Part shown: positions 37,687 to 48,425 of the stretch, piece after piece | Layout: every line of letters starts with the position of its first letter | Position numbering within the stretch: the first letter of the stretch is position 1 | Assembly (NCBI GenBank): GCA_002335605.1 | Contig: BEDY01000002.1 | Location: 62,001 to 126,000, forward strand | Direction: 5' to 3' | Source of the DNA: Prillingera fragicola | Lineage: Eukaryota > Basidiomycota > Tremellomycetes > Trichosporonales > Trichosporonaceae | DNA: 64,000 bases | Translations under genes and position numbers: made by a program | Notes under the pieces: model-generated | What the model was told of the DNA's origin: nothing | What the model saw: only the letters and a program-made list of their open reading frames with translations | Databases searched by the model: none

Positions 37687-39693
37687 ATGCTCGCAGTAAA
37701 CCTTTTCAATCCCCTTGGCCCGACACCGGCCAACATCGAGCCCCGTCCCTCGGTCCACACGGTCATTTCTGAGAAACAGCCCGTCGCCGCGACCATGGTC
37801 GAACCAGTGACAGTAGCCGCAGCGGTGCCAGTGGCAGCGGCCAGCATTGACTTTTCTGCCCCCAATGGTGGTTACCCCGCACCGTTTGGCCAGATAGCCC
37901 GTGCATCGCTGCCACAGCGCCGGGGAAGGCGTTCGCTCGTCCCCGCGCCACTGATGATCCCCTTGGACACGGGCGACTCGGACTCGGAGCCTGGATCGCC
38001 TCCACCAGCGACGGCGTCGAGCGAGACGCTGCCCATGCCTTGGGCGTCGGCGTCCAGGTCGCCGTCATCTCTCGCGCCGACGCATAGCACGACCTACTCT
38101 GTTCCAGAAACACCACCGCACGGTGACGCTCAGGCGTTGCCACCTGTTCCCAAAGTGCCTTCGCGGTGGGAGATGCGCCGCGCCAGCGAACAAAGCAACC
38201 TCGCGTCGCCTTGTGACTCGGACGCTTCGCGGCCGGCCAGCCCTCGGGGCATGCCACCGGCGCCGCTGTACTCGCTCCAGCGCCTCAAGAACGGACCGAG
38301 TCCGTCGGTATCGCGTACGGCGCCACTTACACCAAGGCGGCGCCGCACCGGTTCGTCGGTTACAAACGACGGCGTCGACACGCTGCCTCCTCTCCCTTCC
38401 ATGTCCTCCCCTCCTGGCTCCCCGCGCACCCACCGCCTGCAACGGTCAGGAACCCAGCGGTCGACCAACAGCACGCACTCGGCGCTGAGCGTCGAGAGCG
38501 CCGCCGCCGAGCTCGAGGACTGGCTCCTCCGGGCCTCGGCGCCTGCCAATGTCATGTCAGCCGGCATGCAAGCCCGCAACAGGGTCAAGCAGCTTCGCGG
38601 CGGCCAGCGCGCAAGCGTACCCGTTCCGGCGGAGTCGTCGTCCCACTCCCAGACACACATTCACGACGTGCCACCCGTCCCCGCCATCCCTGCTTTGACT
38701 GGCCCAGACAGTGCCTACACCTACACCAACGGCCACCGCACACGTACAGCCTCCCTGCCCAACCCCGAATTGCGCGCCGTCAACCTCACTGCACCACTCG
38801 TGCCACGCCGCAACCCCTCTGGGCCAGGGTTTGCCCGCGCGGCGGTCTGTGCAGACGCAGGCAGCTCGCGCGGCTCCTCGCGCGCGGGAAGCTTTGCGAC
38901 AGCACCGACATCCCCAGCGTTCACGCCGGCTCATCGCGCCTCGCTGCCTTCGCCGACAAAGCACTCGCCTGTGAGGCCACCACGCCCGCCCTCCCCGGGC
39001 CTCTCCCCCATCATCCCTCCCAACTTTGGGCGCATGGTATCCCTGCCGCCAGCGCTGTCGCCCCGCCACAAACGTCCATCCGGCACGCTGACGCCGCCCG
39101 TCGAGCCGGCACCGACGCGGCTGCAGCGCGCCTCGGTCGTGCCGGCCGACTATGAGAACTTTCCCCTCCCGCCCCGCTCGCGGCCCGCAGCCGACGTCCC
39201 GGTCGACATCACCCCGGAGCGCAACACGCCCACCCACAGCGCGTGCCCGAGCATTATTACGGCCATTACCGCCCCCGCCGCTGCTCCGGCACCGCCACCC
39301 GGAGGCATCCCGCCTCTCAACCTCTCGGGTCTCCTGCGCGGCAGCACCTCGAGCTCGGGCACGCAGAGCGCGGCACAGACACCGGCGCTCTCCCCCGCCA
39401 GCCCGCGTGTGCATGCCAGCCCGAGCCTGAGCGATCGGCCGGACACGCCCGTGTGTCCCAGTGTCAGGACTGTGAGCACGGTCGAAGAGGCCGACAGCGA
39501 CGAGGACGACACGCCCGGCGGATACTATGACGACCTGGAGGAGCTGCAGGAGCGGGCGGCGGTGCAGGCCACCAAGAAGGAGAAGAAGGGCTCAAGGGGG
39601 ACGATTAAGCGGAAGGGACTCTTGGCCCGGTTGGGCGCCAAGGACCGCGAGACCAAGATGGGGCCTGTGGGGGGGTTGGGAGCGGTGGTGTAA
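37687..39693 (+). CDS. Disordered Ser/Pro-rich protein of unknown function
   Basis: Single-exon frame of 668 residues starting MLAVNLFNPLG. The protein is almost entirely low-complexity, with dozens of Ser-Pro and Thr-Pro pairs, PxxP-type stretches (for example APLVPRRNPSGPG and VRPPRPPSPGLSP) and few hydrophobic segments. That pattern predicts intrinsic disorder, SH3-type contacts and phosphorylation by proline-directed kinases. A short region near residues 275–305 (ESAAAELEDWLLRAS) and a basic/acidic stretch near 610–655 (EELQERAAVQATKKEKKG, then KRKGLLARLGAKD) may be helical. No signal peptide or membrane segment. I do not recognise the family. Such proteins often act in polarity, cell-wall or signalling complexes, but nothing here proves it. 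The long upstream gap would suit a heavily regulated gene. Confidence 0.7.
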   Translation: MLAVNLFNPLGPTPANIEPRPSVHTVISEKQPVAATMVEPVTVAAAVPVAAASIDFSAPNGGYPAPFGQIARASLPQRRGRRSLVPAPLMIPLDTGDSDSEPGSPPPATASSETLPMPWASASRSPSSLAPTHSTTYSVPETPPHGDAQALPPVPKVPSRWEMRRASEQSNLASPCDSDASRPASPRGMPPAPLYSLQRLKNGPSPSVSRTAPLTPRRRRTGSSVTNDGVDTLPPLPSMSSPPGSPRTHRLQRSGTQRSTNSTHSALSVESAAAELEDWLLRASAPANVMSAGMQARNRVKQLRGGQRASVPVPAESSSHSQTHIHDVPPVPAIPALTGPDSAYTYTNGHRTRTASLPNPELRAVNLTAPLVPRRNPSGPGFARAAVCADAGSSRGSSRAGSFATAPTSPAFTPAHRASLPSPTKHSPVRPPRPPSPGLSPIIPPNFGRMVSLPPALSPRHKRPSGTLTPPVEPAPTRLQRASVVPADYENFPLPPRSRPAADVPVDITPERNTPTHSACPSIITAITAPAAAPAPPPGGIPPLNLSGLLRGSTSSSGTQSAAQTPALSPASPRVHASPSLSDRPDTPVCPSVRTVSTVEEADSDEDDTPGGYYDDLEELQERAAVQATKKEKKGSRGTIKRKGLLARLGAKDRETKMGPVGGLGAVV

Positions 39694-40101
39694 CTTTGTA
39701 TACTTTGTAGGTAAATCAGTGGTAGACGCCGCGCACAAGAGACGGTGTGATTAGAGAAGTAGATTATCACGATGTAGGCATGACAAGAATACTTTAGGCC
39801 TGCAGGGCGTGGATGACTTGAGCGAGGTGTCAAAGGGTTGCAGATCTGCTGCTTCAAGGTGCACCAGGTGCGCAGGGCTGCCTCAGATCCTCAGATGTAT
39901 TGACACCGGATTGGAGCGATGTAGCAACATCAACGTTGGTGAGGGCAGAAACCGAGCAAGACCGACGTCTTGGCACTCAACTCGTGCTTGATATTCGAGA
40001 TCTACGCTGACCCAGGATCTATGCTTCTGTATCCAGCACGCGCCGAACGCAGGTCTATGCATGCGCTGGCGAGGTGTCATGCTGGCTGACCAGAGCCACT
40101 A

Positions 40102-40151
40102 CGGCAACAGCCGCCGGGTTTCGGTTTCCTACAAGTTGCCGGCTGTTGCCG
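40102..40151. promoter_or_regulatory. 12-bp inverted repeat, each arm CGG-N6-CCG
   Basis: CGGCAACAGCCG at 40102–40113 and its exact reverse complement CGGCTGTTGCCG at 40140–40151 flank a 26-bp spacer. Each arm is CGG-N6-CCG, the spacing used by some Zn2Cys6 regulators (Ppr1 and UaY recognise CGG-N6-CCG cores). The pair is about 190–240 bp before the ATG of the CoA ligase at 40338. No regulator is identified. Confidence 0.5.
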
Positions 40152-40337
40152 CTGCCCTCCCCCATCTCCCCCTGCTGTCACTCTCTCTCATGTTGATACC
40201 ACTGCCTGTCGCTCATGTCCGCAGCGGGGGCCGCACACTCAATCTCCTCGGCTAGCTGTATAACCTTGTTGCCAGGTCCAGAAGCTACTTATCATCCAGT
40301 CTGACTTGTCCCAGCCTCCCCACACACCTCGCCCAAC

Positions 40338-42119
40338 ATGCCTCTCCACATTTACGAGTCGGACAAGCCCATGCCGTTTCTCCCCATGATGGGGCTGTTT
40401 GACTACCTCCTGCCCGCGCAGGAGGGCATCTCCCCCGTCGCGACCATGTACGACCCCAGCCTCCCCTCCCACATTGACGGCATCACCGGCCGCACTCTGA
40501 CGCGCGGACAGCTGCGCGAGCAGTCGCTCCGCCTCGCGGCCGGCCTCAAGTCTCTCGGCGTCAAGCGCGGCGACTGCGGGGCCATGTGGGGGCTGAACAG
40601 CATTGAGTGGGCCATTGCGGGGTTCGCGACAATGGCGGCAGGCGTCATAAATAGCCCAGCAAACGTTGCCTAGTGAGTGATCCGGCCCGCTCAATGCTAA
40701 CGGATCAGCGAACCGCACGAGCTTGCCCACCAGCTCAACGACTCTGGCGCGTCCTTTATCTTTGTCATGCCCGAGCTCATCCCCGCGTTTGAAAAGGCGC
40801 GCTCACACCTCAAGAACGCGTTCCCAGCGTCGCACGTCATTCTCCTCTGTCAAGCCGACAAGAAGCCACAGGGCAGCAAGTACAAGACCATGTACGAGCT
40901 GTACCGCGCTCCGCTCGCCGAGCCCGAGCACTTTGACGGTGAAGACTCGTTTGCTACTGCCTGGCTCTGCTATTCCTCTGGCACGACCGGCCTGCCAAAG
41001 GGCGTCATGACGACGCACTACAACTTTACGTCCCAGCTCCAGGTGTCGCTGTCCCCGCACATTGGCCGGACGCCGATGGACCCTACCAAGGGCGACAGCG
41101 TGCTCGGTTTCCTGCCCATGTCGCACCAGTACGGCCTGTTTGCGCTGGTACTGCAGTGCGTCGCAACAGGCTGCCCCGCGATCCTCATCCCGCGGTTTGA
41201 CGAGCACGCTGTCCTGGCGGCGATCCAAAAGTTTAAAATCTCCAACGCGACCTTTGTGCCCCCGATTGTCCTGCTGCTCGTCCACTCGCAGAATGTCCAG
41301 AAATACGACATTTCCTCCCTCCACAACGTCGTCTGCGGCGCCGCGCCCCTCGGCGAGGAGCTCGCTACGGCCTTTGCCAAGCGCTTCCCCCACATCTGCG
41401 TCGTGCAGGGGTACGGCATGACGGAGACGAGCCCCGGTATCCTCGGCGCGTCCGAGCAGGACACGCGGGACGGCCACTTGGGTGTCGGAAGGCTCAACCC
41501 GGGCTACCAGGCGAGGCTCGTCATGGAGGACGGCCGCGATGCCAAGCCCGGAGAGCGCGGCGAGCTCTGGGTGCGTGGGCCGTATGTCATGAAGGGGTAC
41601 CACAACAATCCCGAGGCGACGGCCAAGACGATGGAGACCGGCGGGTGGCTCAGGACTGGCGACGTCTTGACCTGCAGCGAGGACGGGTTGTGGCAGTGGG
41701 TACCCCCTTTGCAGTACAGAAAGCTGACAGACAGCGTCGTGGACCGCGTAAAGGAACTCATCAAGTTCAAGGGCTACCAAGTCGCCCCGGCCGAGCTCGA
41801 GGCCCTCCTCCTCTCGCACCCCAAGGTGATCGACGCCGGCGTCGTGGGCGTACACGACGACAGCCAGGCGACCGAGCTCCCGCGCGGGTACATTGTCGCA
41901 TCGCCCACGGCAGGTGTCAAGACGCCCGAGGACCAGGTGAAGCTCGCGAAAGAGGTCTCGGCGTGGGTCGCCGCGAGGGTGGCAAAGCACAAGAGGCTTA
42001 TCGGTGGCATGGTCGTCATTGAGGCGATTCCAAAGAGCCCGAGTGGTAAGATTCTGAGGAATCAGTTGCGGGCTAGGGCGAATGAGGAGTTTAAGAGTGA
42101 GGCCAGGGCGAGTCTGTAA
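40338..42119 (+). CDS. Acyl/aryl-CoA ligase, 4-coumarate:CoA ligase-like
   Basis: ATP-dependent adenylate-forming enzyme that activates a carboxylic acid and joins it to CoA. Exon 1 (40338 to about 40670) ends at NVAY. After an intron with branch GCTAAC the frame resumes at EPHELAHQ. A second, 39-nt in-frame intron at 41696–41734 must be removed; without it the protein carries a 13-residue insertion, and with it the text reads DGLWHVVDRVKELIKFKGYQ. Motifs in order: YSSGTTGLPKG (AMP-binding loop), GYGMTETSP, GWLRTGD, the hinge DRVKELIK and PKSPSGKILR with the catalytic Lys. Length is about 550 residues. The C-terminus ASL is not a canonical PTS1, unlike many fungal relatives. Substrate could be a fatty, hydroxycinnamic or benzoic acid. 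Confidence 0.9.
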
Positions 42120-42544
42120 ACGCATGGATAGTGTTGCACCGAGGCTCAAAGGTTCTTTACGGTACCATCGCCGAGGACAATACCGGCCAGGTCTGACTGA
42201 GTGTGCCGTCGAGATCGAGTCATACAAGTAAGGTAGTAATGCATCGCCTCCTCATTGAAGTTGCTCATCTGGAGTAAGTACTGTCTGGCAACTGGTTGGT
42301 CCAGATGGAGCATGGTGAGCAGGGTTGGTCACCCAAGACCACACTCGCCGGCGATCACACAGACGACGATCCTTGGGCAAGGAAGGATCGGCGGTTTGTT
42401 GATTGATGCATCTCCTCTGTGTTTCTGGGTACAACTGCCCAGTATCCGATTCCGACGACTCGGACTATGGCTGTGATGCGAACGCCGACTTGGACGAGGC
42501 AGCCAACGAGATGTGTGTCAGGCAGCATCGCCAATGTCGCTTGA

Positions 42545-43900
42545 TCAATGCGCATTCCCAATGGGCACTTGCCTGAAGCTCGGCCCTGTGGCACCACTCC
42601 CAGCGTGGACGCCGTAGCAATAGTCTTCGTCCGTCTCGATGGCGAACTCGACCTCCCCGACCCAAGCACGATACTCCTCCGTCGTCATAAATCTCAAATT
42701 GGCGACGAGGGCGGGAGGCAAGTCATGCCGTGGGTCTCTGGGGCCGGGATTATTGTACTTGGGCGGCAGCGAGACGCCTAGCATGTAGCCGGCAATGTAT
42801 TGGCGAATTCTGTCCTGGATGTCGGCCGCCGTCGCGTAGGGACCAAGGTCAAACACGTCTGGGTCAAACTCGGTAATGCCCACGAGCGTCTGGGGGATCT
42901 GGTGCAGTACATGCGCCATGTGAGACAGGGCTTCGCCAAAGAAAATGCCGTTCGAAGTGGGCACATCTGGCGGATGCGGGGGCTTTATTGTCGAAGTGAA
43001 GACGTGGACGACCTCGCGCAGAGTGGGCGGCGCACAGCGGTAGTCGATAAGATTGGGCTCGAAGCGCATAGTCCCGGGCTGGTGCTTGTAGTTGACGACG
43101 ACCTTGGAGACGTGGGGGTAGAGATCAAACCTGGCAGTGTGGTCATCAGGCCGGAAATCGGGATCCATGTCTTCCACTTCTTCCCCATCACGCAAGTCCT
43201 CGAACATGACCAGCCGGTTCGCGACAATGCGATAATATTGCCTGTTCTCGAAGGTCGATTTGTGACCAAAAGGCCGTGCCCACGGCGAACTGCCCCACTC
43301 GTCGAGACGCAGCCTCAACGTAATATACTGCTTGATACACGCGAGCAGGTCACCGAACCATGCCTCCTGCACGGGCCCAACGAGGTCGACAACATTAGTC
43401 TGGCGAAAGGGCAATGCCCGGATCATCCTCGCGCGCAAATGAGCCATCTTGGCCACTTCCTTGCCGGCATGCGAGATACCAACCTTTTTGTTCGCCATAA
43501 TCCGGACCTTGCGCGCCTGCGCCGGGTCCTGGAACCACTCGTTGGGGCGCAGCGGCGGCTGCAGGACGAGACCAGGCAGGGGTTCGCACTCGGGTTGGAA
43601 GATGTTGCCAATGTCCCACTCCATGAAGCCGGGGATACGGCCGTGTGGGGACGCGAGACGGAGCGTCGGCCACATCTTTGGACCCTCGGGTGACCAGTCG
43701 ACTTGTGGGTGGCGCGACTTTAGGACGACGTGCGTTGCGAAACGCGTGTCGACGCGTTGGCGGCAGTGACGGGATAGGGCGCGGAGTGCCCGCAGAGTGG
43801 GGAAATCGGCCATGTCGATGATATTGTCAAAGATGGCTGGGTAGAGGCGCGCGTTGAAGACGCATGACGCCCCGCAGGTGCACACGCAGGTGCATTGCAT
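42545..43900 (-). CDS. F-box-like protein, second member of the family
   Basis: Intronless frame; the start at 43900 (MQCTCVCTCGASC) is preferred because the conserved segment NARLYPAIFDNIIDMADFPT, then LRALRALSRHCRQRVD, begins 15 residues later. An in-frame ATG at 44056 would add 52 residues of no evident character. The N-terminus resembles a degenerate F-box, as in the gene at 29368–30549. The rest (about 430 residues) has no repeat or domain I can name. Late motifs such as FMTTEEYRAWVGEVEF echo FVSLDEYKETV in the other copy, supporting common descent. A role as a substrate adaptor for ubiquitin ligase is family-based inference only. Confidence 0.72.
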   Translation of the reverse strand: MQCTCVCTCGASCVFNARLYPAIFDNIIDMADFPTLRALRALSRHCRQRVDTRFATHVVLKSRHPQVDWSPEGPKMWPTLRLASPHGRIPGFMEWDIGNIFQPECEPLPGLVLQPPLRPNEWFQDPAQARKVRIMANKKVGISHAGKEVAKMAHLRARMIRALPFRQTNVVDLVGPVQEAWFGDLLACIKQYITLRLRLDEWGSSPWARPFGHKSTFENRQYYRIVANRLVMFEDLRDGEEVEDMDPDFRPDDHTARFDLYPHVSKVVVNYKHQPGTMRFEPNLIDYRCAPPTLREVVHVFTSTIKPPHPPDVPTSNGIFFGEALSHMAHVLHQIPQTLVGITEFDPDVFDLGPYATAADIQDRIRQYIAGYMLGVSLPPKYNNPGPRDPRHDLPPALVANLRFMTTEEYRAWVGEVEFAIETDEDYCYGVHAGSGATGPSFRQVPIGNAH

Positions 43901-44533
43901 GGCGGCGGTGTTGACTCTGGTGGGCGGGAGTGGATGGCCGGCAGACTGACGATGAACGCAGAGTTGGGCTGCAGTGAGCAGGTGGACGGTTGGAGAGATA
44001 CGAGATAAACCAGACGCGTTGGTAGACGCGTCTGAAGGTTGTCCTGAGTTAGGCATGCGAGATTAGATAGTGCACATGGGCCGTGCCTATCAGCAGGCAT
44101 GACAAGTCGATGAATGCATGAAGAGACTAACAATGGCGGCTGACTGACTGCATGTGTATACAGGTGCAAGTCCACATGTGCATGTGTTCCAGTGTGTGTG
44201 AATGTGTGTGAGTGTCCAACTGCATGGTCCACTAACTCTTTCAACACCCGCCTCCTTAGGTTGTTTGGCGCTAGTCGTAATCGGTCAGCTTGGCCATGCT
44301 CTTTCCCGCGACGAAAATGTAGCAGAGGCAGCGAAGACAGTGAGTTTATTGGTGGGCAATATTTCCTCGAGGCTGGGTGACTATCTGCTGGAGGGTGATG
44401 ACATATCCACGCATCTCACACACAGAAGTTGGGTGGTTATGTGATAGAATACGAGATGCTGCACACTTAACTGCACGGGTATAACATTCGCAAAGACTTC
44501 TGAACCACTACAACTCTACACACATCTCTACAC

Positions 44534-46510
44534 CTACTTGGCCTTGCCCTTGCCCGGCACAGCCCACGGCATGTGCACGTTGAACGGGTCTGTGACATAC
44601 CAAGAATGGTCGCTGCCCTTATCCAGCTCGACGCGCGAGTACCCGTTGCCCAAGTACGCGTACGGGTTTTCGGCATCATACTCAATCTCCATATCCTCAA
44701 ACCTCGGCGACGCAATCATCTGCAGGAAATGCGCCTTCGACCCGGGATGAATGGCAATGACGGGGCCGTCGGCTTTGCCGTTCTTGTACCAGCTGCTGCA
44801 GGTCGAGCTCCAGGCGGTGGTGGGCATGAGCGCGTTGCGGTGGATGTTGAACTGCCTGATCCTGTCGCCGCGCGGGGAGATGGAGCGCATCCCCTCGGCC
44901 TGCATCTTGGAGATCGCCTTGAGCATGTAGAGGGCACAGCACTCGATGGTCTGCGTGAGACTGCCGTGGGCTACGGGTGCCGAGGGGCCGAGGAACACTA
45001 AAGTCAGCTTGGGAGCTGTAGGCGCGACTCACTAAAATAGTTGGGATAGTCCTCGACCATGAGACTCATATACCCTTCCACGGGGCCGTCGCTCCACTTC
45101 TTCTTGAGATCCGCACCCTTGCGGCCAATGAACGGGAAGCGGGGCAGCAACGACACGTCAAAGCCCGTAGCGCATACAAGCGCCTCGACCTCGTGCTCCT
45201 CGCCGTCCTTCGTCACGACACCCTTTTCCGTGATCCGCTCGATGCCGTTAGACACGACCCGCACGTTGTCCTCGCACAGCGACTCGAGGAAACCGTTACC
45301 TGGTGTCAAGCGGCGGCATCCCAGCGCAAAGTCTGGTGTGAGCAGCGGGATGAGCTCGGGCTTCTTGGCCAGCTTTTCCGCCATCGTGTTGGCCGCAAAC
45401 GGCCGCACAGCCTTCTGCATCGCCGTGTCCTTGAGATACATCGGAAAGCGCGCGTTGAGCGTGTCCTCCACCAGCTTGCGGTACTCGAGATACTCGTCTG
45501 GGTGGGCCTCCCAGCGCGCCATCTCCTCGGCCGTGTACGACTTGTTACTGCCGCCCGGACCCGCGAGGTTCTCGCATGCGCCGCCGGCGGTGATCCATGC
45601 TCCCGAGCGGATAAAGCAGGTCATGCTGCTGGCGACTTTTTGGAGTTGAGGAATAGCTTGGACGGCAGACGAGCCCACGCCGATCGTCCCCACCTTTTGG
45701 CCCGTAAAGTCGTACGTCTCGTCCCACCTCGCCGTGTGTAGGAGCTTGCCCTTGTAGGTCTCGATGCCAGGAATGTCGGGCCACTTCCAGTTGCTGCAGT
45801 GTGAGCACTCGGTAGACTCGCTGCACAGACGTGCGACTTACTTGAGAATACCCGAGCCGTTGACGAGGAAATCACACCGATCCTCAAACTCGCCCTCGGG
45901 CCCCCTGACGCGGAGCACCCACTCGCTCTCGCCGTCGTCCCACCGCGCGGCCACGACCTCGTGCGAGGTCTTGAACTGGTCGCGCAGGCCGTACGTGTCG
46001 ACAATGTCGTTCATGTAGGCGCAAATCTCGGTCGACGACGAGTAAAAGTGCGTCCACTTTGGGTTTGGGTGGTAGCTGAACTGATAGGTGTGTGAGGGGA
46101 CGTCGCAGGCGCAGCCGGGGTAGCTGGTCGACTGTCAGCGCTGGCCAAGACGTGAGAGGTGGGCAGAGATCTGGCCCACTGAACGGCGCTCGGCCACGTT
46201 CCAAGACTCACCGGTTGTCGAGCCAAGTCCCACCCAGCGCCTCGCTCTTCTCGTAGGCGACATGCTCGGTCTCCTCCATAAACTTTTGAATATAGTAGGC
46301 CATGGTGATACCAGAAGCGCCACCGCCAATAGTCACAATCCTGACTGGCCGCTTGGTGCCGAGCGACACGTCGGGGATGGCATACCCCACAGCCTGGGGG
46401 TCGTTGTTGGGACCATCGAGGCCGACCCACTGGTCCGGGGTGGTGGGTGTGCCGTTGTAGGTTGTCGGCCGCTGGTGGGCTTCGGGCCTGGGGTGGTTGG
46501 GGACTGTCAT
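44534..46510 (-). CDS. Flavin monooxygenase, Baeyer–Villiger type
   Basis: FAD- and NADPH-dependent class B monooxygenase that would insert oxygen into a ketone to give an ester or lactone. The start at 46510 gives [11 protein letters not shown]. The first Rossmann motif is [15 protein letters not shown]. After introns near 46208–46125 and 45850–45795 comes the Baeyer–Villiger fingerprint as [12 protein letters not shown] (Tyr for the usual Phe). The second Rossmann motif is [12 protein letters not shown], and [15 protein letters not shown] follows. A third intron lies near 45035–45000 and the protein ends KGKAK (about 600 residues). Relatives act on aromatic or cyclic ketones and in secondary metabolism. 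It does not share the promoter motif of the 9–20 kb cluster, so I treat it as independent. Confidence 0.87.
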
Positions 46511-46993
46511 ATCAGTGGAGTATGCAGAGTAGGTGAGTTGGAGAGAACGCAGGGGGGGAGAGAGAATAAGTACACAAAGCCTAGGTTGGTCCGGTTGCAG
46601 CATGAGCCGAGCATTGGGGATTAAGAATGGTTGTGACCGAATGCCGAATAGATCAAGAGAGAGTGGAGCGAGATGCGGGCAACCCATCGGAACCCGGCAC
46701 CCGGCGGCCGTACTCTTGCTGCTGCCGCTCTTACCCGCAAGGCCATGTTGCGACGCGTTGCTTGATTCCAGAGAGTGGACGGTGCCTCGAGTGATATGCA
46801 CGCCTTATTCCAGAAGGCGGATATGCATGGATATGTATGGAGATGCGGCGCCGATGACTGGTGGTACATGACTGAAAGACGCCGGACATGGCCGAGCTCA
46901 GCCCACAGCGTACACCCAGCGCGATCCGCAGCGTAATGCTATCGTCCTATCACTCGTGGCTGTCGCCAGGAGCTCGACGCTTGCCTGCAGGCA

Positions 46994-48170
46994 CTATGAC
47001 CGCTTCTTCTTGCCCATCTTGAGCGTGTTGACCGGCTTGGCAATAGAACTAGTCCACCCAGGAGCCTTCTCAAAGCCATTCCTGCCCCCCTGAAAGTCTT
47101 TCAAAGCTTGAACAGCAGCCTCGCGCGAAGTAACAACAAACGGCCCCTGCATGATCGCGGGCTGGTTGAGCGGCTCGCCAGCAATGAGCACGACGCGTGT
47201 CTCTTTCCTGCCCGAGAGCTTGGAGAGCTCCACACCGTCGCCGGTCGCGGACAGGACGACGCAGGTGTGCGGCTCGGCCACCTTGGCGCCGACCGCGAGT
47301 GTGCCTTCGAGGACGTATGCGAACGCCGTCCATCCCTCTGGAATAGGCTGCCAGACTTTAGCACCGGCGTTGAGCCGGAAATCGAGAAACCAACACCCGG
47401 CAATCGGCCTCACTGGGCCTTTTGCGCCGTGGCTCTCTCCAGAAATGACAACCACACTGCCGGCGCCGTCGGGGAGCTCGGCGCGGGCGAGCTGCGCAGC
47501 CTTCTTCTCCTGGTAGCTCGGCTTGACCATCTTCTTGCCCGCCGGCAGGTCGACCCACAGTTGCAGGGCGACGCTCGCGGGTTTGGCTTTGGGGTTGGAG
47601 AGGGCGTCTTCGTCAAAGACTGGCATCTCAGAGTGCACGATGCCGCTGCGACGTATCAGCATAAGTTGGCTGAGAGTGGAATGTGTGCAGAGCTTACCGT
47701 CCTGCGGTCATCCACTGGACGTCGCCAGGTGTAAGGCGGCCGCGGTTGCCCAGAAAGTCTTCGTGCTCCATCATTCTGCCGTGTCAGCGCCCACCACCAA
47801 CACCAACACCAGGGCCTTCGCTGACCCTCGCTAGCGCTAGCGGACCGCAAACTCACCCCTCAAGAACATAGGTAACCGTACTCATCCCACGGTGCGGGTG
47901 GTCCGGAAACCCGCCTCCGGGCTCCACCCTCGCCCAATCGAGGATCAAAAACGGCGATAAGTTCCACAGACTCGGCGTACCGATAGAGCGCTTTACGCGT
48001 GCGCCAACGCCTTCTGCGGTCTCGAATGCTGGGACGAGCTTTGTTGCTGTGCGGGAGACGCGGGAGTCAGGGCTTGCGTCGCTGGGAGGGGGAGGGGGAG
48101 AGGAGGTGGATGGTGGGTCGAGGATGAGGTCGATTGCTGGTCCGTCGTCTATGCTGTCGGTCGTGGACAT
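46994..48170 (-). CDS. Pirin-family cupin protein
   Basis: Iron-binding bicupin of the pirin family; members act as nuclear cofactors or as quercetin-dioxygenase-like enzymes. The start at 48170 (MSTTDSIDDG) is chosen; an in-frame ATG at 48221 is possible. The Ser/Pro-rich N-terminus is followed by VKRSIGTPSLWNLSPFLILD. The first cupin has metal ligands in FPDHPHRGMSTVTYVLEG and, after a small intron (about 47855–47776), in MEHEDFLGN. A second intron separates MTAGRGIVHSEMP (about 47700–47640). The second cupin includes GWTAFAYVLEGTL. The C-terminus KMGKKKRS is basic and could be nuclear-targeting. Length about 350 residues, slightly above the usual 290–310 because of both tails. Confidence 0.87.
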
Positions 48171-48425
48171 TGTGGTAGTGCTACAGATTGTCTCTGCTGG
48201 GAGCGTTTGAGAGGGATACATGAAGTGGAATGGCAGATTATATGTAGAATGTAGGATGATGAGAGCAGTGACAAATCAATGTCGGCGTTCATGTAAACAA
48301 AAGAATTCGCCGCATCTCGTCCTCGAGCAACTGTTGGACTGTCGCCAGCATTGCCATGAAAGTTCCTGCAAACAGCTACAGATACATCTAATTACAGTAG
48401 ATCTAGCCTACCTGCATCTAAGCAG

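Noticed and set aside
42111..42119. C-terminal Ala-Ser-Leu of the CoA ligase as a peroxisomal signal
   Set aside because: The middle residue of PTS1 is basic (Lys, Arg, His); Ser does not fit. The acetyltransferase end AKQ was rejected for the same kind of reason.
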